From NCBI GenBank assembly GCA_963793025.1, contig CAWBYL010000009.1, positions 62,001 through 126,000 on the forward strand: a stretch of DNA of 64,000 bases. Direction: 5' to 3'. The notes under the pieces are model-generated. The model was not told the DNA's origin, made no database searches, and saw nothing but the letters and a program-made list of their open reading frames with translations. Shown in pieces: positions 52,497-60,921 of the stretch (position 1 is the stretch's first letter; each line of letters starts with the position of its first letter). A program made the translations under genes and the position numbers. The stretch comes from CAWBYL01 sp963793025 (GTDB taxonomy: Bacteria > Actinomycetota > Acidimicrobiia > Acidimicrobiales > Acidimicrobilacustridaceae).

Positions 52497-53447
52497 ATGG
52501 AGATCGGATACTTCCTGTCGAGTGAGGAGTACGCGCCGCAGGACCTGGTGGCGCAGGCGGTCAGAGCCGAAGCCGCGGGCTGGAAGGAGCTGCTGATCTC
52601 GGATCACTACCACCCGTGGATCGACGCCCAGGGCCATTCGTCCTTCGTCTGGGGCGTCGTCGGCGCCATCGCCGCGGCCGCGCCGACGGCCACGGTCACC
52701 ACGGGGGTGACCTGCCCCACCGTGCGCATCCACCCGGCTGTCCTCGCCCAGGCCACGGCCACGGCGTCGCTGCTCTGCAACGGCCGCTTCCGCTTCGGGG
52801 TGGGCAGCGGAGAGAACCTCAACGAGCACATCCTCGGTGACGACTGGCCCGACACCGACACCCGATTGGCGATGCTCGAGGAAGCCGTCGCGATCATTCG
52901 GGCTCTGTGGCAAGGGACCCAGTTCAGTCATCGCGGCGATCACTATGTCGTGCGCAACGCTCGGATCTACGACCCGCCGAGCGAACCGCCGAAGGTCATC
53001 GTCTCGGGGTTCGGACCGAAGGCGGCGGACCTGGCGGGGCGCATCGGTGACGGCTACATCTGCATGCAGCCGAGCGGCGACCTGCTCTCGACCTTCCGCG
53101 AGTCGGGAGGCGCCGGCAAGCCGGCGTTCAACGGGCTCAAGGTCTGCTACGGACCCGATGTCGATGCGTGCGTCGAGTTGGCTCACCGGACCTGGCCCAA
53201 CGAAGCGATTCCCGGCGAGCTCGCCCAGGAGCTCCCCACCCCGGCCCACTTCGAGCAGGCGTCGGAGCTCGTGACTCCGGAGATGGTGGCCGACTCGGTC
53301 CCGTGCGGCAACGATCCGGAGCGCTTCGTCGAGGCGGTCAAGCAGTTCGACACGGCTGGCTATGACCTGCTCTTCATCCAACAGATCGGGCCTGATCAGG
53401 CCGGGTTCCTCCAGTTCTTCGAGGACGAGGTCCGTCACCGACTCTGA
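52497..53447 (+). CDS. F420-dependent LLM-class oxidoreductase, G6PDH-like
   Basis: This 316-residue luciferase-like TIM barrel resembles actinobacterial F420-dependent glucose-6-phosphate dehydrogenase-type enzymes (the G6PDH-related family): MEIGYFLSSEEYAPQDLVAQAV, LLISDHYHPWIDAQGHSSFVW, VTTGVTCPTVRIHPAVLAQATAT, FRFGVGSGENLNEHILG, FGPKAADLAGRIGDGYI. These are F420-binding and substrate-loop blocks; the actual substrate is unknown. AAAGGGGCACCC precedes the ATG. A co-transcribed alcohol dehydrogenase lies upstream. A terminator-like hairpin lies after the stop. Confidence 0.87.
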   Translation: MEIGYFLSSEEYAPQDLVAQAVRAEAAGWKELLISDHYHPWIDAQGHSSFVWGVVGAIAAAAPTATVTTGVTCPTVRIHPAVLAQATATASLLCNGRFRFGVGSGENLNEHILGDDWPDTDTRLAMLEEAVAIIRALWQGTQFSHRGDHYVVRNARIYDPPSEPPKVIVSGFGPKAADLAGRIGDGYICMQPSGDLLSTFRESGGAGKPAFNGLKVCYGPDVDACVELAHRTWPNEAIPGELAQELPTPAHFEQASELVTPEMVADSVPCGNDPERFVEAVKQFDTAGYDLLFIQQIGPDQAGFLQFFEDEVRHRL

Positions 53448-53449
53448 AC

Positions 53450-53467
53450 CGGCTCGCTGGCGAGCCG
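53450..53467. terminator. Hairpin between convergent genes, likely bidirectional terminator
   Basis: CGGCTCG (53450-53456) and CGAGCCG (53461-53467) are perfect reverse complements with a 4-nt loop CTGG. The hairpin fills the 30 bp between the convergent F420-type and DUF72 genes. No U-tract follows, as is common in high-GC genomes. Confidence 0.55.
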
Positions 53468-53477
53468 ACTGACGGCC

Positions 53478-54269
53478 TCAACGCGAGTGGAGCGAGCCTC
53501 GACGATCGAGTCGTCGGGCGAGCCAGCGGGCGTCGGACACCGCGGCGCCGTCGTGGTCGTTGTTGAAGTAGCCGTACACGTCGATGCCGGAATCGAGCCA
53601 CGACTCGATCAGCTCAGCCACACGCCACAGCCGGCGACCGGTGTAGCGCCCTCGGTACCTGTCCTGCTGCGGATTCGGGCCATGGAAGCGCAGATAGGTC
53701 CATCGAGCGGTCAGCACCCGGGGATGGTCCGGGAGGAGGTCGTGTAGAACCAACGCGGCATGGTGGTGTCGCAGCACGGCGAAGACGTCCTCGTGGAGCC
53801 ACGACGGATCCCGCAGCTCGACGGCCCAGCGCATCGATCTCGGCGCCACGGCCAGGAACTCGTCGAGGCGTGCGGCGTTGCGCTTCCACCTCGGTGGTAG
53901 CTGCACGAGGGTGGGACCGAGCGCCGACCCGAGGCGTTCGACGCGATCCAGGTGGTTCGGCAGCCAACGATCGGGATCACGCAGCTTCATGCGGTGCGTT
54001 CCGAACTGGCCCAGCTTCGGCGCGTACAGGAACCCCGAGGGGGCCTGTTGCGCCCAGGCCTCCACCGTCTCCACCGGTGGCAGTCGGTAGAACGTGTTGT
54101 TGATCTCGACCGTGTCGAACATGGTGGCGTAGTGCTCGAACCACCGCCGCGCCGCCATGCCCGGGGGATAGACAGGCCCTCGCCAGTCTCGGTAGCTCCA
54201 GCCTGAGCAGCCGATGCGAGCCCTGGGCGGATCAGTGTTCACCGTGTCGACCCTAAGGGCGTCCCGCAC
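53478..54269 (-). CDS. DUF72 family protein
   Basis: This 263-residue protein is a DUF72 TIM-barrel-like protein: RIGCSGWSYRDWRGPVYPPGMAARRWFEHYATMFDTVEINNTFYRLP, then FLYAPKLGQFGTHRMKL, LGPTLVQLPPRWKRN, and YGYFNNDHDGAAVSDAR at the C-terminus. The family is widespread and its function is not established. The protein has intact conserved blocks, with a His-rich segment in the middle. It is convergent with the F420-type gene. Confidence 0.87.
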   Translation of the reverse strand: MRDALRVDTVNTDPPRARIGCSGWSYRDWRGPVYPPGMAARRWFEHYATMFDTVEINNTFYRLPPVETVEAWAQQAPSGFLYAPKLGQFGTHRMKLRDPDRWLPNHLDRVERLGSALGPTLVQLPPRWKRNAARLDEFLAVAPRSMRWAVELRDPSWLHEDVFAVLRHHHAALVLHDLLPDHPRVLTARWTYLRFHGPNPQQDRYRGRYTGRRLWRVAELIESWLDSGIDVYGYFNNDHDGAAVSDARWLARRLDRRGSLHSR

Positions 54270-54385
54270 GACTCTCCCGACCGATGTGGCCTTCGACGAG
54301 GAAGTGATCGGAAGGTGCCTACTCGCTGATCGAGCCCTCAGGTGCGAGAGCGGTACGAAGCAGGTGGGCCGGGTAGGAGGCCTTC

Positions 54386-54832
54386 ATGGCGCAACCAGAG
54401 CAGTCGCAACCCAGCCGGACCGGGCGGACGGACCTCGACGCGCGATCGCGGTCGGTGCCGGAGGCCACCTTGCAGCCCGATCACTTCGGGCCCGAGCCGG
54501 AGGACAACCAGCCGGGTCATCACCCGGTCGAGGAGCAGGACCAGCCACCCCTCGACGAGTTCGCCGCTCGGTTCGGAATCACCTCCGAGGGCTCATCCGC
54601 CGATGCGGACGACAACGCCGGGGCCTCACCTTCGGACGACGGCATCGCTCAGGGCGCGACCGAGTCCGCTCATGGTGCCGACCACCAGACCGGGGAACGG
54701 TTCCGTCCCGTGACGGCCGCGGTTCGCAGGGTATGGGTGGTGACCGTCCGCTGGGGTGTGCTCCCTGCGCTCGGCGGCGTCCGCAGCGCCACCGACGTCA
54801 TGGACCGCGCCGCGCGCCGGACCATTCGCTGA
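54386..54832 (+). CDS. Hypothetical acidic protein, unknown
   Basis: This 148-residue protein has a hydrophilic, Gln/Pro/Asp-rich first ~100 residues (probably disordered) and a C-terminal stretch (RPVTAAVRRVWVVTVRWGVLPALGG) that could lie on the membrane. AGGAGG precedes the ATG by a few nt. I do not recognise a family. It lies between DUF72 and the tRNA fragment and is the last gene before the island-like segment. Confidence 0.6.
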   Translation: MAQPEQSQPSRTGRTDLDARSRSVPEATLQPDHFGPEPEDNQPGHHPVEEQDQPPLDEFAARFGITSEGSSADADDNAGASPSDDGIAQGATESAHGADHQTGERFRPVTAAVRRVWVVTVRWGVLPALGGVRSATDVMDRAARRTIR

Positions 54833-54909
54833 GCGAGTTGGCGGTTGCGACCCAGGCGTGTAGAAGAGCCGGGACGAGCAGGAACCCACGCCGAGCAGGG
54901 CTTTCGTGG

Positions 54910-54952
54910 GTGGGCGATACAGGACTCGAACCTGTGACGTCTGCCGTGTGAA
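54910..54952 (-). repeat. tRNA-Val 3'-half copy, candidate attachment site at the far end of the element
   Basis: These 43 bp match 59584-59626 with a single mismatch (G at 54939 versus C). They comprise the tRNA 3' end from the acceptor 3' strand and T-arm through to the anticodon loop. No 5' half follows. This is the pattern left by integration into a tRNA gene, where the element carries a replacement 3' end and the old one is displaced. The ~200 bp between it and the LuxR-type pseudogene hold the inverted-repeat cluster. Confidence 0.7.
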
Positions 54953-55096
54953 TGAAGATCCACCGCCGGTCACAGCTTCCTCGATTGGGTCCTCGAGGGT
55001 CGACAAGGGCCATGAATACGCAGGTCACGCGCAACATCGGGATCGGGGCTCGATAGCCCACGACGATCCTTCTGCGGAAGCCTGGCGGAAGATCGT

Positions 55097-55147
55097 CGCG
55101 CCATTTTCGCGCCATCGCCGCGCCATCGACCGATCGAAAATGGCGCG
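55097..55147. repeat. Inverted/direct repeat cluster near the element's left end
   Basis: CGCGCCATTTTCG (55097-55109) and CGAAAATGGCGCG (55135-55147) are perfect 13-bp inverted repeats 25 bp apart. GCGCCAT recurs directly within the same stretch. The shared core GCCATTTT occurs again near the right end (59501-59518). It may be a terminator for the LuxR gene or a recombination-related site. Confidence 0.5.
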
Positions 55148-55158
55148 CCATGGCCGCT

Positions 55159-57932
55159 TCAGGACTGGTGTGCTCGCCGGGTCGCGTTCCGACGGGCGAC
55201 TTCGGCGGCCACATCGGTTCGGTTCCTCATGGCCAACTTGGCGTACATGTGCACGAGGTGGGTCTTGACGGTTCCCGGCGAGATGAAGAGGCGTTCGCCG
55301 ATCTCGCGGTTGGTCAACCCCTGGGCGACGAGATCGGCCACTCGCCCCTCCGTGGGCGTGAGGCTGTCCCAGCCAGTCGACGGGCGGCCGCGCTTGCCTC
55401 GCGAGCGGAACACCCACTCGAACAGTTCGGTGGTGTCGATGGCTGCTGCCACTGCGAACAGCTCGTCGCCCGCTGAGACGACGCCTCGTTGCTCGGGAGC
55501 GACCCGGTCCTCGAGCACCGCCATCGTGGAGGTGCACGTGGCCCCGGCCCGGTCCAGCACCCCCTGGGCACCACCGAGCAGACGGGCGGCGTCGTCGAGC
55601 CGGCCCTCGAGGTGCGCCACTCGCGACAGGACGCGGAGCGCATCCACGACGATCTCCCAGACCGGTAGCCCACGAACCGCCTCGAGTGCCTCGATGGCGC
55701 GCTCGTACGGGCTCGTCTGTCTCACCGTCGGACGCGCCGAGGTGTGCAAGGAGAAGTCCGAGGTCCGCTGCGACGACGGCCGAGCCGATCTCGTTCGCGG
55801 CCCGGATGCCCTGGTGAAGTGTCTCCTCGGCCGCCCGTCGCTCGCCGGCGGCCATCTGGATGAGCGCGCGGCTCTTCGCTTGCACGACGTTGCGGTCCAG
55901 TTCGGACCGTACGGCGTCGATGTCCTCTCGGTCCATGAGACCCAGCGCGCGGCTCGCCTCACCACCGGCGGCGAGGCAGAGCCCGAGGACGGAGGCGAGC
56001 GCCGGGATCGCGAGGCCGGCCTGGCGTTCGAGGCAACGTTCGAGCTGGTCCGCAATGAGCGGGATGGCGTCGGAGGCGCGAGCGTCCGCGAGGGCAGCGC
56101 TGCCCAGTAGGCAGAGTGCGATGCCCCTCGACGTCACGTCGCTGGCGCGGTCTGCGGCATCGAGGGCTTCGTCACATAGCGTGCCGGCGTGCGGCACGGT
56201 TCCGGTGCGCAGCTCGACCCAGGCCTCTCCGATGAGCTGCCAGGCTCTGAGCTGGTGGTTGCCCAATCGCGCGATCCAACGCCGCAGAGGATTCGAGCGC
56301 AGCGCGCGCCTGCACCTGGTCGTCCTGCATCAGATGCGAGTAGGCGAGGACCTGGAGCGCATCGCAACGGCACCAGTCGTCGCCGCATGTCTCGGCCAGC
56401 GCGGCAGCTCGTTCGAGGTGGCGGCGCGCCTCGTCGAAGCTGAAGTAGAGCGACATCGTCCCGAGCACGTCCAGGCCGCGTCCCAACCACCGGTCGTCGC
56501 CGGCTGCTTCGGCGCGTCCGATCAGGTCGAGCGTTGCGGTGTAGGCCCGTTCGAACGACCCCGCGTACAGCGATGTGTAGGCCAGTCCCCACCGACCGGG
56601 GAGCTGCGTCGTGGTGTCGACTTGGGTGGCGAGCGCCTCAGCCTGTTCGAAGAGGCTCTCGGCCTCGGCGAAGTGGGCGCCGAGAACGAAGTAGTAGCCG
56701 AGCTCCCCGGCGAGCGACCACAGGGCCTCACCGTCGCCGATGGCGTACGCCCAGTCAGACGCCGCGCGGAGGTTGGGGTGGTCTGCGTCGAGTCGCGCCA
56801 GCCACTCCTGTTGCTCCGCGCCCACGAGGTGCGGCGCTGCCCGACCTGCGAGCGCGACCACCCACTCGAGGTGGGCGCCCCGGATCGCCTCGGACTCGCC
56901 CGCAGCGACCAGCTGCTCGTGAGCGAACTCTCGGACGGATTCGAGGAGGCGGAACCGATCATCGGGCTCGGTGACGACGAGTGACTTGTCGACCAGACCA
57001 GAGAGCAAGTCGAGCACGGTGTACGCCTCGATCAGCTCATCGGCGATGACGCGTTCCGCAGCATCGAGGGTGAACCCGCCCACGAACACCGCGAGCCGCC
57101 GGAAAACGACGCGTTCGTCGGGGCCGAGGAGGTCGTGGCTCCACTCCATCGAGGACCGAAGCGTCCGTTGGCGTGCCACCGATCGGCCGCCGCCGGTGAG
57201 CAGACGAAATCGATCGTCGAGGCCCTCGAGGATCCGACCCGGGCTCATCATGCGCACCCGGGCAGCAGCGAGCTCGATCGCGAGCGGGAGCCCGTCCAGG
57301 CGGCGGCAGATCCTCGCAACCTGTGGACCGGTCTCGTCGGTGACGAAGAAGCCGGGCTGCACCTGACGGGCTCGAACGATGAACAGCTCAACGGCAGCGA
57401 AGCTCGACACCTCGGCCGGCTCAGTGCCTTGCGGAGGCGATGCGAGCGCTGGGATCCGCCAGGTCTGCTCACCCCGGAGGCCGAGCGGCTCCCGGCTCGT
57501 CACGACGATGGTCGGACTCGTCGTGTGGGTGCGCAGGTCAGAGACGAACGCGGCACACGAGTCGAGCAGGTGCTCCGCGTTGTCCAGCACGATCGTGCAC
57601 CCGCGATCGATCGATCGAAGCGCAACCGCCGGGTCCGGGTCCGGTGCAAGCTGCCCGAGAACCCGCAACACCTCGACCGCGACGAGCTCGGGCGCGGCCA
57701 CCGCGGCGAGGTCGACCCACCACACACCATCGGGGCTCACCGCACGCCGATGGGCGGCGACAGCTTCGGCCAGTCGGGTCTTGCCCGCGCCGCCGGCCCC
57801 CGCGATCGTGACGACCCTGCTGGTACTGCAGAGCCGGAGGACCTCGGCGAGCTCGGCCTCCCGTCCGATCATCCGTGTCGACGACTCGGCGAGGTTGGTC
57901 GGTGCCAGGTTCGACGGCCCGGGGCTACTCAT
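55159..57932 (-). pseudogene. LuxR-family ATPase regulator (LAL/AfsR-type), frameshifted twice
   Basis: From ATG 57932 the first frame encodes an NB-ARC-type ATPase with Walker A GAGGAGKTR near residue 50, a TIVLDN Walker-B-like block, ICRRLDGLPLAIELAAARVR, and helical repeats. This frame breaks near 56265. A second frame continues the helical repeat region (LRAWQLIGEAWVELRTGT...) and breaks near 55715-55735. The third ends with a LuxR HTH (LTPTEGRVADLVAQGLTNREIGERLFISPGTVKTH). Each junction would be mended by removing one base. Restored, it would be ~924 residues. If real it is a pseudogene. The divergent SnoaL-like gene and the operator suggest it once regulated that gene. Confidence 0.78.
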
Positions 57933-57962
57933 CGGACCTCGACGATCTCAGCTACCGGAGTC

Positions 57963-57992
57963 GACAACATCTCCCATTCGGCAGATGTTGTC
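57963..57992. promoter_or_regulatory. Perfect palindromic operator between LuxR-type gene and SnoaL-like gene
   Basis: GACAACATCT (57963-57972) and AGATGTTGTC (57983-57992) are exact reverse complements with a 10-bp spacer. The site lies 31 bp above the LuxR-type start (57932) and 54 bp before the SnoaL-like start (58046), so it could bind a dimeric regulator controlling both. It is the most AT-rich part of the region. Confidence 0.7.
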
Positions 57993-58045
57993 ACCCGGAG
58001 CCAGGTGGACGATGCCAATACACCACCGACGAGGGAGCATCCGCC

Positions 58046-58510
58046 ATGGCCGACCACCCGCTCGCCGCCCGAGCCCGGGAGCAGTTCCACTCGCTCTGGG
58101 ACGACGGCGACCCCCAGCCCGCCTTCGACGCGCTCGCAGACGATGTCGTGTGGCGGAACGACATCGGCGCCGGCCCCCTTCGCCTGATGCGCAGCAAGGA
58201 CGAGGTGATCGCCATGTTCGTCTGGTGGACCGAGTTCTTCGAGAGCACCTTCCGCCACGAGCTCATCGACGTGTGCGCCAGCGATCGCCACGTCATCGAG
58301 ATCCTCCGGGAGACCGGCACCAAGGACGGCCACGAATTCGACAACCTCGCCCTGTACCGCTTCGAGGTGGACCCTCGCGACCCCACCCGCTTCTCCTCGG
58401 TCGAGACCTTCGACCGTGACCGCGACCACATCACCGAGTTCTGGGCCCACTACCCGGCAATCGCCCAGGCCGACGAACACGCGCTGTTGACACCGCTCCT
58501 CAGCGGATGA
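58046..58510 (+). CDS. SnoaL-like (NTF2-fold) protein
   Basis: This 154-residue protein has an NTF2-like fold pattern: AREQFHSLWDDGDPQPAFDALADDVVWRND, then FVWWTEFFESTFRHELIDVCASDRHVIEILRETGTKDGHEFDNLALYRFEVD, and ITEFWAHYP at the end. SnoaL-like proteins include polyketide cyclases and many small enzymes or binding proteins; the function here is unknown. ATG 58046 is chosen; no strong RBS is seen (GAGGGAG ~12 nt upstream). It is the only intact protein gene in the element and is divergent from the LuxR-type gene. Confidence 0.8.
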   Translation: MADHPLAARAREQFHSLWDDGDPQPAFDALADDVVWRNDIGAGPLRLMRSKDEVIAMFVWWTEFFESTFRHELIDVCASDRHVIEILRETGTKDGHEFDNLALYRFEVDPRDPTRFSSVETFDRDRDHITEFWAHYPAIAQADEHALLTPLLSG

Positions 58511-58737
58511 TCGACGACCCTGCCCGTGGGTGCTCTCCGCGAAGCGCGAGAGCGCGGCATCTCGCCGATCAGGTGGGGCTGGACCCATCAGGTTCATCGG
58601 GTGCAATCGACCGATAGACGCGCTGGGTCTGCGACGACACGATCGCTCACGCCATATCCAACCCGGCTGGGGGAGGTACCGAACACCCATCAGGCACTGC
58701 ATCACTTCGGCAATACCTCGAATCAGGAGGTCTGGTC

Positions 58738-59312
58738 ATGGCCACAGCAATGGTACGTACCGCAGCGGTCTGTGCCACGCTCACCCTGCTCGCCGCATGC
58801 AGTGCCGACGGCGACATTTCGGACGGCGTCGCGTCGACCACCAGTCGCGTCGAGAGGACCGACCGCGACAACCACCACCGACGATGGAGACGCTGTGGAG
58901 GGTCTGGCGCTATCGGCCGCCGCCGAACAGGCCGACACGGCGTGTCGAAAGTACGTCTCCGCGCTGGAGCAGCGTGGTGACTTCCCGTTCGAGGACTTCG
59001 ACCCGGAACACCCGGATCCGGCGCAGCTCCCTGCGGTGGGCGAGTGGTTCGCCAAGTCCTTCTCGTCGGCCGGGGACATGGCCGCAACCATCCGGGCGAT
59101 CGAACCCGCCACCACCCAGCAGCAGGCGCAGCTCGATGACTTCGTGGCGGCTCTCCAGGCCGAGGAGAACAACGCCCACCGCGCAGGCGGGCGCGGCCAC
59201 TGCCGGGGACGTGGCCGGCTTCACGGCCACCCTCGAGACGGTCGGGCCGCTGGCACAGGCCCGGGTCGATGCCGCCGCGAGCCTCGGAGCTGCGGCGTGC
59301 GCCTACGACTGA
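58738..59312 (+). pseudogene. Secreted lipoprotein gene with two apparent frameshifts
   Basis: ATG 58738 follows AGGAGG and opens a lipoprotein signal (ATLTLLAACSADGD). Near 58845-58865 the meaningful sequence moves to another frame (TTTTDDGDAVEGLALSAAAEQADTACRKYVSALEQ...FVAALQAEEN). Near 59170-59185 it moves again (QAGAATAGDVAGFTATLETVGPLAQARVDAAASLGAAACAYD, stop at 59312). Each shift is as if one base were extra. The joined protein would be a ~190-residue lipoprotein with one internal and one terminal Cys, function unknown. The 227 bp before it and 272 bp after it hold no other gene I can support. Confidence 0.65.
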
Positions 59313-59487
59313 GGCCGAATCACCATCGTCACCTCCGTCCAGGCCCGAAGGCCACAGGTCGGTTGGATCCGAACTGGTTCGGAATCCACCCAGGCGTTCC
59401 GCTCTCCCCCGCCCAAGCCCTCGATGGCGCCGGCCCGGGGGCCAACCCGACGGGAACCTGTGCCCTGGCAAGCCCTGCAGGGCGGAG

Positions 59488-60921
59488 TCAGCCCGACTTC
59501 TCGTGCCATTTTGGCACCACCAATGACGGAAGCCCGACGCCCATCCAACGAGAAACTGCCTGGTCAGCGAAGGCCTCTTTGGAGTGGGCGATACAGGACT
59601 CGAACCTGTGACCTCTGCCGTGTGAAGGCAGCGCTCTAACCATCTGAGCCAATCGCCCGAAGGGGCGAAACCCTAGCCGAGGCCCTCGGGGCCGCCCAAC
59701 CCTGCCGTCGTCCTGGCGGGGTCGGTCCGACCCTCGTCCGGGGGTGGGTCCGCGGTCGGGACGAGGCGGCGGGGCACCAGTCGGGCCACGTGGCCGCGAC
59801 TGGGCCGCCAACAGCGGGCTGAGGATGGCCAGCACCAGCACGTAGCCGCCGACGAAGGGGACCAGGCGCTCGTCGAGCTCGGCGGCGACAGCCAGCGACA
59901 CGAGGATCAGGGCGAACTCGCCCCGGGCCATGATGGTGGTGGCCACGTTGGTGGCGGCATGGCGGTCGAGGTGGTTGATCCGGGCCGCGACCAACCCGGC
60001 GACCACCGCGATGACGACGGTGACCGCCACCGCGGCGGCGACCGGCCCGGCCAGCTCGACGAGATCGCCTGGCCGGATCTCCAGCCCGAAGGCGAAGAAG
60101 AACACGGCCGCGAAGGAGTCCCGCAGGGGTATGGCCAGCCGTTCGACCCGACGGGCGATGGCCGTGCCAGCCAGCACGAGCCCGGCCATGAAGGCGCCGA
60201 TGGCGTCGGACACGCCGAGGACCTCGGCCACCCCGGCGATCAGGACGGCGAACCCGAAGAAGGAGATGGTGAGCAGCTCGTCGTCGCGGGAGGCGATGAG
60301 CCGCTCGGCCACCGGACCGCCGAACCGGGCGACGGCGCCGAGGACGAGCAGGAAGGCCAGCGAACGGAAGAACAACAGGGCTGACTCGCCGACCGTGTCC
60401 GCCGACCCCAGAACCGGGGCCAGCGCGGCGAGGTAGAGAGCGAGGAAGAGATCCTCGATCACGATGATGCCCAGGATCAGGCGGGTCTCGGGGTTACCCA
60501 GTCGCCCCAGCTCGACGAGCACCTTGGTGACGATGGCCGACGACGAGATGCCGGTCGCGCCGGCGATGACGAACGCCTCGGGAGTACCCCACCCCAGGGC
60601 GAATCCGAGGGCCAGCCCGGCACCGACGTTGAGCACCAGATAGGCGGTGGCGGTGACCAGCAGGCGGGAGCCCCCCGAGGTGAGGTCGTCGACCGAGAAC
60701 TCCAGACCGAGGGTGAACAGCAGGAACACGAGACCCAGGGCGGCGAGCAGCTCCAGCTCGCCGGGATGCTCGAACAGGACGGGTCCCGGGGTGTTGGGGC
60801 CGAGGGCGATTCCGGCCGCCATGAACAGGGGGATGGTGGGCAGACCGATACGGCGTCCGCCCCGGGCGAGGATGGCGCACACGAGGAACGCGGCGCCGAG
60901 CACCACCAGGTCATGACCCAT
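59488..60921 (-). CDS. Cation:proton antiporter (CPA2/KefB-like), C-terminus shifted and reading through tRNA-Val
   Basis: A CPA2 membrane domain of ~12 helices fills the first ~370 residues: LFMAAGIALGPNTPGPVLF, LGLVFLLFTLGLEFSVDDL, GISSSAIVTKVL, IIVIEDLFLALYLAALAP, VSDAIGAFMAGLVLAGTA, FFFAFGLEIRPGDL, TIMARGEFALILVSLAVA. After LLAAQSR the open frame becomes Arg/Pro-rich and crosses the tRNA to 59488. In the +1 frame the sequence continues sensibly (HVARLVPRRLVPTADPPPDEG) and stops with TAG at 59673-59675, just before the tRNA. One extra C in the run near 59805 would explain this. ATG 60921 follows GGAGG. It overlaps the TrkA-C gene by 11 bp; together they resemble KhtTU-type K+/H+ antiporters. 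Confidence 0.8.
   Translation of the reverse strand: MGHDLVVLGAAFLVCAILARGGRRIGLPTIPLFMAAGIALGPNTPGPVLFEHPGELELLAALGLVFLLFTLGLEFSVDDLTSGGSRLLVTATAYLVLNVGAGLALGFALGWGTPEAFVIAGATGISSSAIVTKVLVELGRLGNPETRLILGIIVIEDLFLALYLAALAPVLGSADTVGESALLFFRSLAFLLVLGAVARFGGPVAERLIASRDDELLTISFFGFAVLIAGVAEVLGVSDAIGAFMAGLVLAGTAIARRVERLAIPLRDSFAAVFFFAFGLEIRPGDLVELAGPVAAAVAVTVVIAVVAGLVAARINHLDRHAATNVATTIMARGEFALILVSLAVAAELDERLVPFVGGYVLVLAILSPLLAAQSRPRGPTGAPPPRPDRGPTPGRGSDRPRQDDGRVGRPRGPRLGFRPFGRLAQMVRALPSHGRGHRFESCIAHSKEAFADQAVSRWMGVGLPSLVVPKWHEKSG
59503..59517. repeat. Small perfect hairpin near the element's right end
   Basis: GTGCCA and TGGCAC flank a TTT loop. The stretch 59501-59518 shares 15 of 18 positions with 55096-55113 at the other end of the element, in the same orientation. 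It could be a terminator or part of a recombination arm. Confidence 0.4.
59584..59626 (-). repeat. 43-bp repeat within tRNA-Val, candidate attachment site (tRNA side)
   Basis: This is the intact-tRNA side of the repeat shared with 54910-54952, covering the 3' half from the anticodon loop to the discriminator. The two copies bracket ~4.6 kb. Confidence 0.7.
59585..59658 (-). tRNA. tRNA-Val(CAC)
   Basis: This 74-nt cloverleaf on the minus strand has acceptor GGGCGAT pairing with ATCGCCC and discriminator A. The D-stem is GCTC/GAGC, the anticodon stem CTGCC/GGCAG with loop TTCACAC (anticodon CAC, complement at 59622-59624), and the T-stem ACAGG/CCTGT with loop TTCGAGT. CCA is not encoded. It serves as the likely integration site of the neighbouring element. 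The antiporter open frame runs through it because of an apparent frameshift. Confidence 0.96.

Noticed and set aside
50343..53438. Minus-strand frame of over 1000 codons opposite the alcohol dehydrogenase and F420-type genes
   Set aside because: It covers two well-supported genes on the plus strand plus part of the DUF2231-Rieske gene in another frame, and shows no domain.
54798..55214. Minus-strand frame across the tRNA 3'-half copy
   Set aside because: Part of it is translation of tRNA sequence, a familiar false-gene pattern; no domain and no good RBS.
59313..59584. Search for an integrase gene or its remnant beside tRNA-Val
   Set aside because: No tyrosine or serine recombinase motif was found in any frame in this stretch or in the rest of the element.
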